Source: Peptostreptococcaceae bacterium VA2 (lineage in GTDB: Bacteria > Bacillota > Clostridia > Peptostreptococcales > Peptostreptococcaceae). Taken from it: 64,000 nt of DNA. Position 1 is the stretch's first letter; each line of letters begins with the position of its first letter. The position numbers and the translations under genes are program-made. Shown here in pieces: positions 52,266 through 60,857 of this stretch. The stretch covers positions 1,426,001 through 1,490,000 of the forward strand of contig JMMB01000007.1 in assembly GCA_000686145.1 (NCBI GenBank). The letters are read 5' to 3'. Below the pieces are notes generated by a model that did no database searches, was not told the origin of the DNA, and worked only from the letters and a program-made list of their open reading frames with translations.

Positions 52266-53471
52266 ATGATAAATTTAGATGAACAAGTAAAAATAATTTT
52301 AAAAGGTGTAGATGATATAATCGATGAAAAAGACCTTAGGGAAAAGCTAACAAAAGCACACAAAGAAAATCGTCAATTAGTAGTAAAATTAGGTCTTGAC
52401 CCATCTGCTCCAGATATACATTTAGGTCATACTGTAGTTTTAAGAAAAATGAAACAACTACAAGACTTAGGACATAAAGTAGTGATATTAATAGGGGACT
52501 TTACAGGGAAGATAGGAGATCCAACAGGGAAATCTAGCGCTAGAAAAGCATTAACTACAGAACAAGTTTTAGAAAATGCAAAAAGCTATGAAGAGCAAAT
52601 ATTCAAAGTTTTAGATAAAGAAAAAACAGAAGTTAGATTTAACAGTGAATGGTTAGCTAAATTAAACTTTGAAGAAGTAGTAAAATTAGCAGCTACAATA
52701 ACAGTAGCAAGAATGTTAGAAAGAGAAGACTTCAAGAAAAGATATGAAAGCCATACTCCAATATCAGTGCATGAATTCTTCTACCCATTAATGCAAGGAT
52801 ATGATTCAGTAGCAATAAAGGCTGATATAGAACTTGGAGGAACTGACCAAAGATTTAACTTACTTATGGGTCGTGCACTTCAAAAAGAATTTGGTCAAGA
52901 ATCACAAGTAGTTATAATGATGCCTTTACTTGAAGGTTTAGATGGTGTTAATAAAATGAGTAAGAGTTTAGGAAACTACATTGGTGTAGATGAAGAAGCT
53001 GGGGTAATGTACCAAAAGGCTATGGAAATACCAGATGAATTAATAATTAAATACTACAACTTAGTAACAGATATTCATCCTGATGTAGTTAACAAGATAG
53101 CTTCTGATTTAAAAGAAGATAAAGTTAATCCAAGAAATGTAAAGATGGAACTTGCTAAAGAAATAGTAATATTATACCATGGAGAAGAAAGAGCTAACTT
53201 TGCAGAAGAAAGATTTAAATCAGTATTCCAAAAAGGTCAAATACCAGTTGATATATTAACAGTAGAAGTTAGTAGTGAAAACTTTGACTTAGCTCAAATA
53301 ATAGTTGACAATAAACTTGTTCAAAGTAAAAGTGAAATGAGAAGATTAGCAACTCAAGGTGGAGTTAAAGTAAATGAAGAAAAAACAACTAATTTACAAT
53401 CTGTAATAGCACAAGGTGAGTTAGTAGTTCAAATAGGAAAGAAAAAGTTTATAAAAATAATTGTAAAATAA
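52266..53471 (+). CDS. tyrS: Tyrosyl-tRNA synthetase
   Basis: This 401-residue class I synthetase attaches tyrosine to tRNA-Tyr. The HIGH motif is HLGH (residues 52-55), KMSKS lies near residue 232, and an S4 domain ends the protein ([20 protein letters not shown]). The sequence is of the TyrZ-like branch and not the B. subtilis TyrS branch. TTTCGGAGGT precedes ATG 52266. The upstream T-box reads the cognate UAC codon, confirming specificity. Confidence 0.96.
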   Translation: MINLDEQVKIILKGVDDIIDEKDLREKLTKAHKENRQLVVKLGLDPSAPDIHLGHTVVLRKMKQLQDLGHKVVILIGDFTGKIGDPTGKSSARKALTTEQVLENAKSYEEQIFKVLDKEKTEVRFNSEWLAKLNFEEVVKLAATITVARMLEREDFKKRYESHTPISVHEFFYPLMQGYDSVAIKADIELGGTDQRFNLLMGRALQKEFGQESQVVIMMPLLEGLDGVNKMSKSLGNYIGVDEEAGVMYQKAMEIPDELIIKYYNLVTDIHPDVVNKIASDLKEDKVNPRNVKMELAKEIVILYHGEERANFAEERFKSVFQKGQIPVDILTVEVSSENFDLAQIIVDNKLVQSKSEMRRLATQGGVKVNEEKTTNLQSVIAQGELVVQIGKKKFIKIIVK

Positions 53472-53487
53472 TAATATAAATAAAAAG

Positions 53488-53525
53488 ATAGGGTCATCGA
53501 TTTTAAAATTGATGACCTTATTTTA
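53488..53525 (+). terminator. Terminator after tyrS
   Basis: GATAGGGTCATC pairs with GATGACCTTATT (one G-T pair), extended by GATTTT/AAAATT, with TTTT after. Confidence 0.75.
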
Positions 53526-53667
53526 TAAATAGAAGTGAATAATTAAAAAACCTTAATAAAAGCGCTTAAATTCTTAATATAAGGCTTCAAATCATATTGA
53601 AAAAATTAGCAATAAATGTTATATTTTATCTAATATATAAGTGAAAGAATATGAGAAGAGGGTTTAT

Positions 53668-54207
53668 ATGTATTTACCAAACAAAATAACTAAAATATTA
53701 TCTAAAATGAATAAATCGTATGTCATATATTATAATAAAGGTAAAATATCTTCTGTTGTAATTAATAATCAAGATATTAAGATAGAGGCATGTAGCAAAG
53801 GATATTGCATAAATTTAAAAGGAGCTAATGTTATTTTAAATAACTTAGAAGCACTAGAGCCGTTATTAATTAAATTTAATATGCTAAATAAAGAAGACAA
53901 AAATAAAAATAAGTTTAAAATGAAAGATACTTTTGTAGAAATTTTTTCTCAAAATAAAAATACATTTGCTGTTGAATATAGCGAAGGAAATATAACTTCA
54001 ATAATAATTGATGAACCAAAACTTTATATAAATAAAACTAGTACAGGTTATTTATTAAATGTAAATAATAAAGAAATTGCAGTAGATAACTTTGCAGATA
54101 TAAAAAAACTTTTAACTAAAATAAAAATAATAGAAACTAAGATACCGGATAAAATAATACATAAAGAAGAAAAAAGAGGATTTGAACAGTTAAGATTAAA
54201 AATTTAG
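53668..54207 (+). CDS. Unknown protein with internal duplication
   Basis: A predicted soluble protein of 179 residues that I do not recognise. Its two halves are homologous. Residues ~15-75 (SYVIYYNKGKISSVVINNQ, then KGYCINLKGANVILNNLEAL) align with ~100-160 (TFAVEYSEGNITSIIIDEP, then TGYLLNVNNKEIAVDNFADI). Each half looks like a small beta-rich unit ending in a helix. ATG 53668 follows GAGAAGAGGG; a GTG at 53641 is also in frame but has no site. It stands alone. Confidence 0.65.
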   Translation: MYLPNKITKILSKMNKSYVIYYNKGKISSVVINNQDIKIEACSKGYCINLKGANVILNNLEALEPLLIKFNMLNKEDKNKNKFKMKDTFVEIFSQNKNTFAVEYSEGNITSIIIDEPKLYINKTSTGYLLNVNNKEIAVDNFADIKKLLTKIKIIETKIPDKIIHKEEKRGFEQLRLKI

Positions 54208-54386
54208 AAAAGTAATTATAAGATACTAAATTTAAAAAGCTACATTATATTAAAGTATTATATATTGCTTATTCTATAAAGAAAACAGGTATATTGTACA
54301 TGTAGACTAAATACTTTTATAATAGGGTGTTTTATTTTGAATATTATAAAACAAACAAATAATAAAATGTAGGAAAGGAGATATTT

Positions 54387-54734
54387 ATGGAAAACAATAA
54401 GAATTTTATCCCTAAAGAAAATTTAATTATGTTAATGATGGCGGGTTCAATTGTGCTTTTTAACATAATAGGGTTTATAGTGTCATACTTTGTATGGAAA
54501 GAGTATAGTAACGAATCTGATTTTATAAGGATCAATGGGAAAAAACTTTTAAACTTTCATATATCCTTTGTGATATATACATTTATATCAGCACTATCAA
54601 TAATTGTTCTTGTAGGAATGGTATTAACTCCATTAGTAGGGCTGGCTTATTTTATACTCACAATAATAGGAATGGTAAAATATGGGTCACATAAGGATTA
54701 TGAATATCCATTAACTTTTAATTTTATAAGTTAA
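54387..54734 (+). CDS. DUF4870 small membrane protein
   Basis: This 115-residue protein has three to four predicted helices and the Tic20/DUF4870 pattern (NLIMLMMAGSIVLFNIIGFIV, INGKKLLNFHISF, then GMVKYG). The function is unknown. AAAGGAG precedes ATG 54387, and a clear terminator follows. Confidence 0.78.
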   Translation: MENNKNFIPKENLIMLMMAGSIVLFNIIGFIVSYFVWKEYSNESDFIRINGKKLLNFHISFVIYTFISALSIIVLVGMVLTPLVGLAYFILTIIGMVKYGSHKDYEYPLTFNFIS

Positions 54735-54760
54735 TAAATAACGTAAATTTAAAACATAAC

Positions 54761-54800
54761 TAAAAAGACTATATTGAAAAATCTCGATATAGTCTTTTTA
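54761..54800 (+). terminator. Terminator after DUF4870 gene
   Basis: A perfect 14-bp stem (54761-54774 with 54787-54800) ends in TTTTT. Confidence 0.8.
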
Positions 54801-54848
54801 GTGTAATTATACTAAATTTATTAAAATAAAGTTGAAGGGGTGAAGTTA

Positions 54849-55772
54849 TTGGTAAAAAAACACATAGGAGAAATAGGATTAATATTAGTATCTATAATAT
54901 GGGGTAGTGGGTTTGTTGGGACGCAACTTGCGCTAGATGGGGGATTAACACCTCTTCAATTAATTACATTAAGGTTTTTAATAGCATCAATTTTGATAAA
55001 TGTAATATTTTTTAAGCAAATTAAAGCCAATATAAATAAAGCGGTCATAAAAAGAGGTATTGTATTAGGTGTTTTTTTATTTTTAGCATTTGTGGTGCAA
55101 ACTATAGGACTTTTATATACAACACCATCTAAAAATGCTTTTATAACAGCTGCAAATGTGGTTATAGTTCCTTTTATAGGGTACTTTGTATATAAAAGAA
55201 AACTAGATAAAATAGGTATAATAAGTAGTTTGATGACTCTTATAGGTATAGCTATATTATCGCTAGAAACTGATTTTTCAATTAATGTAGGAGATTTTTT
55301 AACTTTAATCTGTGCATTTGCATTTGCATTTCATATATTCTTTACAAGTGAATTTGCATCAAAATATAGCCCAATAGTATTAACTTCTGTGCAGTTTGGT
55401 GTAGCATTTTTATTATCTTTAATAGCGCAAATATTTATTGGAGAAGGTAAAATAGATGCGGGTATGAGTGGATACTTAGGAGCACTATATTTAGGGGTAT
55501 TTAGTACTACAATAGCCTTTTTAGTTCAAACTATATGTCAAAGAAGAGTTGAAGGAACTAAAACTGCAATAATTCTTTCTACAGAAGCTGTGTTTGGTAC
55601 TTTATTTTCTATATTAATGTTAAATGAACCAGTTACTATAAAGCTTGTTTTAGGAAGTGCTATTATATTTATATCAATAATAATGGCAGAAACTAAATTA
55701 TCTTTCTTAAAGCAAAAATCTACATATATACAAGAAGTATGTAGTGGTATAGCACAAGAAAACGAAGAATAG
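54849..55772 (+). CDS. EamA/DMT-family transporter
   Basis: A predicted ten-helix drug/metabolite transporter of 307 residues. It shows two EamA repeats, with IGLILVSIIWGSGFVG at the N-terminus and FLVQTICQRRVEGTKTAIILSTEAVFGTLFS in the second repeat. Glu in STEAVFG and the RR pair are usual in the family. TTG 54849 is preferred over GTG 54840 because AAGGGG (54836-54841) would overlap the latter. The substrate is unknown. Confidence 0.85.
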   Translation: MVKKHIGEIGLILVSIIWGSGFVGTQLALDGGLTPLQLITLRFLIASILINVIFFKQIKANINKAVIKRGIVLGVFLFLAFVVQTIGLLYTTPSKNAFITAANVVIVPFIGYFVYKRKLDKIGIISSLMTLIGIAILSLETDFSINVGDFLTLICAFAFAFHIFFTSEFASKYSPIVLTSVQFGVAFLLSLIAQIFIGEGKIDAGMSGYLGALYLGVFSTTIAFLVQTICQRRVEGTKTAIILSTEAVFGTLFSILMLNEPVTIKLVLGSAIIFISIIMAETKLSFLKQKSTYIQEVCSGIAQENEE

Positions 55773-56012
55773 TGATTATAATATCTAAAAATTATATATG
55801 AAATTAATATTAAATTTTCCTTGATAAATAGCTATCAAAAATGGTAAACTTTAGAAGTGAAATATTTATATTTAAAAAATTGAAGTAAAATATTTATATT
55901 TAAAAAATTTTAAATTTATTGTTTAAGGTATAAAAGCTCGGGTATATATAGAGTATAGTAATTTAGATAATAAATTAAAATTAATAAATAAATATGGTGG
56001 AGGTAATTAATT

Positions 56013-56564
56013 ATGAAAAAATTTGTTTGTACAGTATGTGGATATATACATGAAGGGGAAGCTGCACCAGAAGTTTGTCCAGTATGTAAAGTAGGAGCTG
56101 ATAAGTTCAACGAAATGAGTGGAGAAATGGTTTGGGCTGATGAGCATAGAGTAGGTTTAGCTCAAGGTGTAGATGCAGAAATATTAGAAGGATTAAGAGC
56201 TAACTTTACTGGAGAATGTACAGAAGTTGGAATGTATTTAGCTATGAGCCGTCAAGCTGATAGAGAAGGATACCCAGAAGTTGCAGAAGCTTACAAGAGA
56301 ATAGCATTTGAAGAAGCAGAACATGCTGCTAAGTTTGCTGAATTATTAGGAGAAGTAGTTGTAGCTGATACTAAAGCTAATTTAACTGCAAGAGTTGAAG
56401 CTGAGTACGGTGCTTGCGCTGGTAAAAAAGAATTAGCTACATTAGCTAAGAAAAATAACTTAGATGCTATTCACGATACAGTTCATGAAATGTGTAAAGA
56501 TGAAGCTAGACATGGTAAAGCATTCTTAGGATTATTAGAAAGACATTTTGGAAAGAAAAACTAA
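56013..56564 (+). CDS. Reverse rubrerythrin (NADH peroxidase type)
   Basis: This 183-residue protein has the domain order rubredoxin first ([10 protein letters not shown]...CPVCKVG, residues 6-27), then a four-helix diiron domain. Iron ligands appear in [10 protein letters not shown], the EEAEH box and the DEARH box near the C-terminus. The classical rubrerythrin order is the opposite. Reverse rubrerythrins in clostridia reduce hydrogen peroxide and oxygen and are PerR-regulated; no PerR box was checked rigorously. GGTGGAGG precedes ATG 56013. Confidence 0.92.
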   Translation: MKKFVCTVCGYIHEGEAAPEVCPVCKVGADKFNEMSGEMVWADEHRVGLAQGVDAEILEGLRANFTGECTEVGMYLAMSRQADREGYPEVAEAYKRIAFEEAEHAAKFAELLGEVVVADTKANLTARVEAEYGACAGKKELATLAKKNNLDAIHDTVHEMCKDEARHGKAFLGLLERHFGKKN

Positions 56565-56581
56565 TTTAAAATTAATATAAA

Positions 56582-56611
56582 AAATAGAGAAAGCATATGC
56601 TTTCTCTATTT
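56582..56611 (+). terminator. Terminator after reverse rubrerythrin
   Basis: A perfect 15-bp palindrome (AAATAGAGAAAGCAT with ATGCTTTCTCTATTT), followed by TT. Confidence 0.85.
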
Positions 56612-56677
56612 TTGTGTAGACACAATGATATTAAATACCTACAATTAAAGTTAATATAAGTATAAAAGGAGTACAAT

Positions 56678-57823
56678 ATGAAATTAGTGTCATTAAGAAA
56701 ATGTGATGATTATAAATATAAAAATATAAAAAATTGTGTTGAAGATATGTTAAAAGATATCGGTGGAATAGAAAAATATATAAAGCCAAATAGCAAAGTT
56801 TTAATAAAACCAAATTTGCTTATGAAAAAGACTCCAGAGGAAGCGACTACAACACATCCAATGGCTGTGAAAGTGGTTTGTGAGAAGTTGTTAAAATTAA
56901 ATTGTGAAGTTATAATAGGAGATAGCCCAGGGGGGCCTTATACTATAAATGCTCTAAAGGGAATTTATAAATCTAGCGGTATGGAAGAAGTAGCAAATGA
57001 ACTAAATGTAAAATTAAATTATGATATAAGTGATGTTAAGGTAGAAAATAAAGATGCCCATGCACTTAAATATATGGATATTATAACGCCAATAACTAAA
57101 GTGGATTATATAGTAAATATTTGTAAGCTAAAAACTCATGGAATGGCAACATTTACAGGTGGAGTTAAAAATTTATATGGATGCATAGCAGGTCTTAAAA
57201 AAGCCGAAATACATTATAGATTTCCAACAGAAGAATTATTTTGTGAAGATGTATTATTAGATATATGCTCATATGTTAAGCCAACGCTTACTATAATGGA
57301 TGGAGTAGTAGGTATGGAAGGTGATGGACCATCAGCTGGGATACCAAGACATATTGGGGTAATGCTAGCTTCAAGTAGCCCTTATGCATTAGATGGTGTA
57401 GCTTGTAAACTAATAAATTTAAGTGTTGATGAAGTACCTACACTTAGAGGATCTGTAAAAAGAAATTATATAAAAAAAGACTTATCAGATATACAAATGC
57501 TAGGAGAAGATATAGAGCCATTAATTATAAAGGATTTTAAAATACCTAAAACAAGCAAAGACTTTCGATTACTAGCATCTAGCCTACCTAAATTTTTACA
57601 TGAACCTATAACTAAATTAATAACACCAAAACCAATTATAAGAGATAAAGATTGCGTAAAATGTGGAAAATGTATACAAGCTTGCCCAGCAAAAGCTATG
57701 CATATTAAAGAAAAAGTAACTATAAATTTAGATGAATGCATAAGATGCTATTGTTGCCATGAACTTTGCCCTAAAAAAGCAGTAGATATTAAAAGAAACT
57801 TTATATTTAAACTTATGAAATAA
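56678..57823 (+). CDS. DUF362 protein with two 4Fe-4S clusters
   Basis: This 381-residue protein has a DUF362 domain (residues 1-300; VLIKPNLLMKKTPEEATTTHP, CKLKTHGMATFTGGVKNLYG) followed by a ferredoxin domain with two 4Fe-4S sites (CVKCGKCIQACP and CIRCYCCHELCP). DUF362 proteins are widespread in anaerobes and are thought to be redox carriers; the exact role is not known. AAAGGAG precedes ATG 56678. It has no operon partner. Confidence 0.85.
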   Translation: MKLVSLRKCDDYKYKNIKNCVEDMLKDIGGIEKYIKPNSKVLIKPNLLMKKTPEEATTTHPMAVKVVCEKLLKLNCEVIIGDSPGGPYTINALKGIYKSSGMEEVANELNVKLNYDISDVKVENKDAHALKYMDIITPITKVDYIVNICKLKTHGMATFTGGVKNLYGCIAGLKKAEIHYRFPTEELFCEDVLLDICSYVKPTLTIMDGVVGMEGDGPSAGIPRHIGVMLASSSPYALDGVACKLINLSVDEVPTLRGSVKRNYIKKDLSDIQMLGEDIEPLIIKDFKIPKTSKDFRLLASSLPKFLHEPITKLITPKPIIRDKDCVKCGKCIQACPAKAMHIKEKVTINLDECIRCYCCHELCPKKAVDIKRNFIFKLMK

Positions 57824-57930
57824 AAAATGAATGTTAAATAAATATAATTTAAAATAGTTCGACTCGATATTTAAATTATTAAATATATAAGGTATAATAA
57901 AAGAAATATTTAATCGATGGGGGATAATTT

Positions 57931-59145
57931 ATGGCTTCAAAAAGAGAAGATATAGAGTATTTAGAATATATATTTAGTAAATTTTATGATATTGGAGCCA
58001 ATTCATATGGTGGAGTTACAAGACTTGGGTACTCTAAAGTCGAAGATGAAATGCATGAAATGTTTAAAGTGTTAGGTGAAAGAGAAGGTTTTAATACTTA
58101 TATAGATGAAGTAGGAAATACATACATAGCAAATGATATTAGCGATAAAAAGTATTATCTAATGGGTTCTCATTTAGACTCTGTCGTAAATGGTGGTAGA
58201 TATGACGGAGTAGCTGGAGTTATAGCAGGTCTTTTGATACTAAAATGGGCAAAGGATGAAAAGGCCAATATACCAATAAGAGTGGGTGCATTTAGATGCG
58301 AGGAGTCTAGTAATTTTGGAAAGTGTACAATAGGTAGCGGGCTTATAACAGGCGAACTTAGTAAGGATGATGTTAAAGGATTAATATCAAAGACTGGTAA
58401 ATATATAGTAGAAGTATTTAATAATAAGGGATACAGCTTTACCCCTAAAAAAATAGAAAATATAAAGCAATATATAGAACTGCATATTGAGCAAGGTAAG
58501 GTTTTAGAAGAATATGGAATAAAAATAGGAATTGTTAGTGATATAGCAGGCCCTAGGCGATTTGAGGTAAGTATATTAGGAGAAGCTGAACATTCGGGTG
58601 CTACACCTATGGATATGAGATCAGATGCTTTATGTGCAGCCTCAGAATTTATATTAGAGTTAGAAAAATTAGGCAAAATGGAAAGTTATAGAAAGTCTGT
58701 TACAACTGTAGGTGTAATAAATAATGGACCGAATGTATTAAATGTTATTCCAGGTGAAGTTACTTTGGGAGTGGACATAAGGGGAATAGACATAGATAGT
58801 TTAGACATTATTGAAAATGGGATGAAAAATACAGCAAAAGAAGTTAGCCAAAAAAGAGATGTTAAGATTTTTATACAAGAAGCAGGTAGATTTGATCCTG
58901 TTAAAATGAGCTCTTATATGCAAAAAAAGTTGACTGAGTGTAGTGACAGATTAAAAGTAACTCATAAAATAATGCCAAGTGGAGCAGGGCATGATGCTAT
59001 GGCATTTAGTAAAATTTGTGATAGTGCAATGGTATTTATACCGTGTTATAGAGGAATAAGCCACAACAAAAGTGAATTTTCATCATTATTAAGCATATAT
59101 GATGGTGCTAAAGTTATATATGAATACCTAAAAGGAGAAATGTAG
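57931..59145 (+). CDS. Zn-dependent N-carbamoyl amino acid hydrolase (M20 / HyuC-AllC family)
   Basis: This 404-residue amidohydrolase matches the hydantoinase/carbamoylase subgroup of M20 enzymes. Metal ligands are visible in GSHLDSVVNGGRYDG, FRCEESSNFG and the late SHNKS His; the bridging-domain residues are HIEQG and HSGATPM. Substrates of the family are N-carbamoyl amino acids, ureidoglycine and allantoate. The gene is three bases from a dihydroorotase gene, so N-carbamoyl-L-aspartate is an attractive substrate (inference). Confidence 0.85.
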   Translation: MASKREDIEYLEYIFSKFYDIGANSYGGVTRLGYSKVEDEMHEMFKVLGEREGFNTYIDEVGNTYIANDISDKKYYLMGSHLDSVVNGGRYDGVAGVIAGLLILKWAKDEKANIPIRVGAFRCEESSNFGKCTIGSGLITGELSKDDVKGLISKTGKYIVEVFNNKGYSFTPKKIENIKQYIELHIEQGKVLEEYGIKIGIVSDIAGPRRFEVSILGEAEHSGATPMDMRSDALCAASEFILELEKLGKMESYRKSVTTVGVINNGPNVLNVIPGEVTLGVDIRGIDIDSLDIIENGMKNTAKEVSQKRDVKIFIQEAGRFDPVKMSSYMQKKLTECSDRLKVTHKIMPSGAGHDAMAFSKICDSAMVFIPCYRGISHNKSEFSSLLSIYDGAKVIYEYLKGEM

Positions 59146-59147
59146 CT

Positions 59148-60425
59148 ATGATACTTATAAAAAACGGAAGAATAATAGACCCAAGCACTAAAAGAGATGA
59201 AGTACTTGATATCGTTATAAAAGAAAACAAAATTGAAAAGATAGGTAAATTTCCTATAACAAGCGAATATAAAAGTATAATAGATGCAACGGGAAGTGTA
59301 GTAGCACCAGGGCTAATAGATGTACATGTGCACTTTAGAGATCCAGGTTTTACACACAAGGAAGATATAGAGAGTGGTTCATTATCTGCGGCTAAGGGAG
59401 GATTTACAACTGTTATATGCATGGCAAACACTAACCCAATAGTAGATAATGAAGAAACTTTAGAATATATAAAGCAAAAAGCAGAAAAGTCACCTATAAA
59501 TGTATTACAAGTAGGGTCTATAACTAAAGGATTTAAGGGTGAAAAATTAGTAGATATGGAAAAACTTAAAGCGTGTGGAGCGGTAGGTTTTAGTGACGAT
59601 GGATTGCCTATAACTAATGCTGATATAGTATTATATGCTATGAACAAAGCTAATGAATTAGACCTTCCGCTAAGCTTTCATGAAGAAGACCCATCATTAA
59701 TAACATGTGCAGGTATAAATGAAGGTGAAATATCTGAAAAGCTTGGTATAGTAGGAGCATCAAATGCAGCTGAAGATGTTATGGTAGCAAGAGATTGTAT
59801 GTTAGCTATAAAAAGTGGTGCAAAGATAAATATACAACATATAAGTTCTAGAGTATCTGTTGAAGTTGTAAGAGTTGCTAAAAGCTTAGGAGCTAATGTA
59901 TATGCAGAAGCTACTCCACATCACTTTACATTAACACAAGATGATGTTCTAAAGTATAAAGCTAATGCTAAGATGAACCCACCACTTAGAACTGTAGATG
60001 ATAAATATAGTATTATAGAAGGATTGCAAGATGATACTATAGAAATAATAGCAACAGATCATGCACCTCATACAGATGAAGAAAAAAATACAGAACTTAC
60101 TAAGGCACCAAGTGGAATTGTAGGACTTGAAACATCACTTGGACTTGGTGTAACTAATTTAGTTAGAAAAGGTCATTTGAGTATTATGAAATTAATAGAA
60201 AAGATGACTATAAATCCAGCTAATCTTTATAATTTAGATAGTGGTTGTATAAAAGAAGGAAAAATAGCTGACTTAGTAATATTTAATCCTAATGAGAAAT
60301 ATATAGTAAGTGAATTTGCTTCAAAATCATCTAATTCACCATTTATTGGAGAAACATTGTATGGAAAAATAAAGTACACTATATGCAGAGGAAAAGTGGT
60401 ATTTGAAGATATAGAAGAAAATTAA
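59148..60425 (+). CDS. pyrC: Dihydroorotase (class I)
   Basis: This 425-residue amidohydrolase interconverts N-carbamoyl-L-aspartate and dihydroorotate. The metal motif VHVHFRDPG, the ATPHHF His and IATDHAPHT are all present. No other pyrimidine biosynthesis gene lies nearby, and the gene is coupled to a carbamoylase. It may therefore work in orotate breakdown (catabolic direction), although a biosynthetic role is equally compatible with the sequence. AAGGAGAAATG overlaps the end of the previous gene. Confidence 0.9.
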   Translation: MILIKNGRIIDPSTKRDEVLDIVIKENKIEKIGKFPITSEYKSIIDATGSVVAPGLIDVHVHFRDPGFTHKEDIESGSLSAAKGGFTTVICMANTNPIVDNEETLEYIKQKAEKSPINVLQVGSITKGFKGEKLVDMEKLKACGAVGFSDDGLPITNADIVLYAMNKANELDLPLSFHEEDPSLITCAGINEGEISEKLGIVGASNAAEDVMVARDCMLAIKSGAKINIQHISSRVSVEVVRVAKSLGANVYAEATPHHFTLTQDDVLKYKANAKMNPPLRTVDDKYSIIEGLQDDTIEIIATDHAPHTDEEKNTELTKAPSGIVGLETSLGLGVTNLVRKGHLSIMKLIEKMTINPANLYNLDSGCIKEGKIADLVIFNPNEKYIVSEFASKSSNSPFIGETLYGKIKYTICRGKVVFEDIEEN

Positions 60426-60438
60426 ATAAATGCATTTA

Positions 60439-60477
60439 AAGCTAGGGGTTAGAAACAAGACTCCTAGTTTTTTGATT
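60439..60477 (+). terminator. Terminator after dihydroorotase
   Basis: GCTAGGGGT pairs with GACTCCTAG (one mismatch or G-T pair), followed by six T residues. Confidence 0.65.
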
Positions 60478-60599
60478 TTTTTATATCAATCTCTAGAAAA
60501 TATAAAAAAATTGGCAAAATTAAGTATTTTGTAGCAATGTTTCGTTTATTGAACTAAAATTATCTCAGAGTGAAAGTTAAAGTATGAAAGGGTGTTTAT

Positions 60600-60845
60600 A
60601 TGAAAGTCATAAAGATATGCATTGGGAGTGCGTGCCATATAAAGGGGTCCTATGAAGTTATAGAAATATTTAAAGAATTAATAGAAGAACATAAACTACA
60701 AGATAAAATAGAATTATGTGCTTCTTTTTGTTTAGGAAAATGTAGCAATGAAGTTTCTGTTATGAGATGGGATGAAAAAATATTATATATTTCAAAAGAA
60801 GATGCAAGGCAAATGTTTGAAAATGAGTTTATGCCGTATTTATAG
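60600..60845 (+). CDS. Thioredoxin-like [2Fe-2S] ferredoxin (NuoE-like)
   Basis: The product is an 81-residue protein. Four cysteines in the pattern CIGSAC...CASFCLGKC match the thioredoxin-like 2Fe-2S fold found in NuoE/HydE-type subunits; the last three cysteines are more tightly spaced than the usual C-x3-C pair. It is the first of three genes with a HydS-like protein and a SpoIIE phosphatase. It probably passes electrons to or from the HydS-like protein. AAAGGGTG precedes ATG 60600. Confidence 0.82.
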   Translation: MKVIKICIGSACHIKGSYEVIEIFKELIEEHKLQDKIELCASFCLGKCSNEVSVMRWDEKILYISKEDARQMFENEFMPYL

Positions 60846-60857
60846 AGGGGGATTTTT

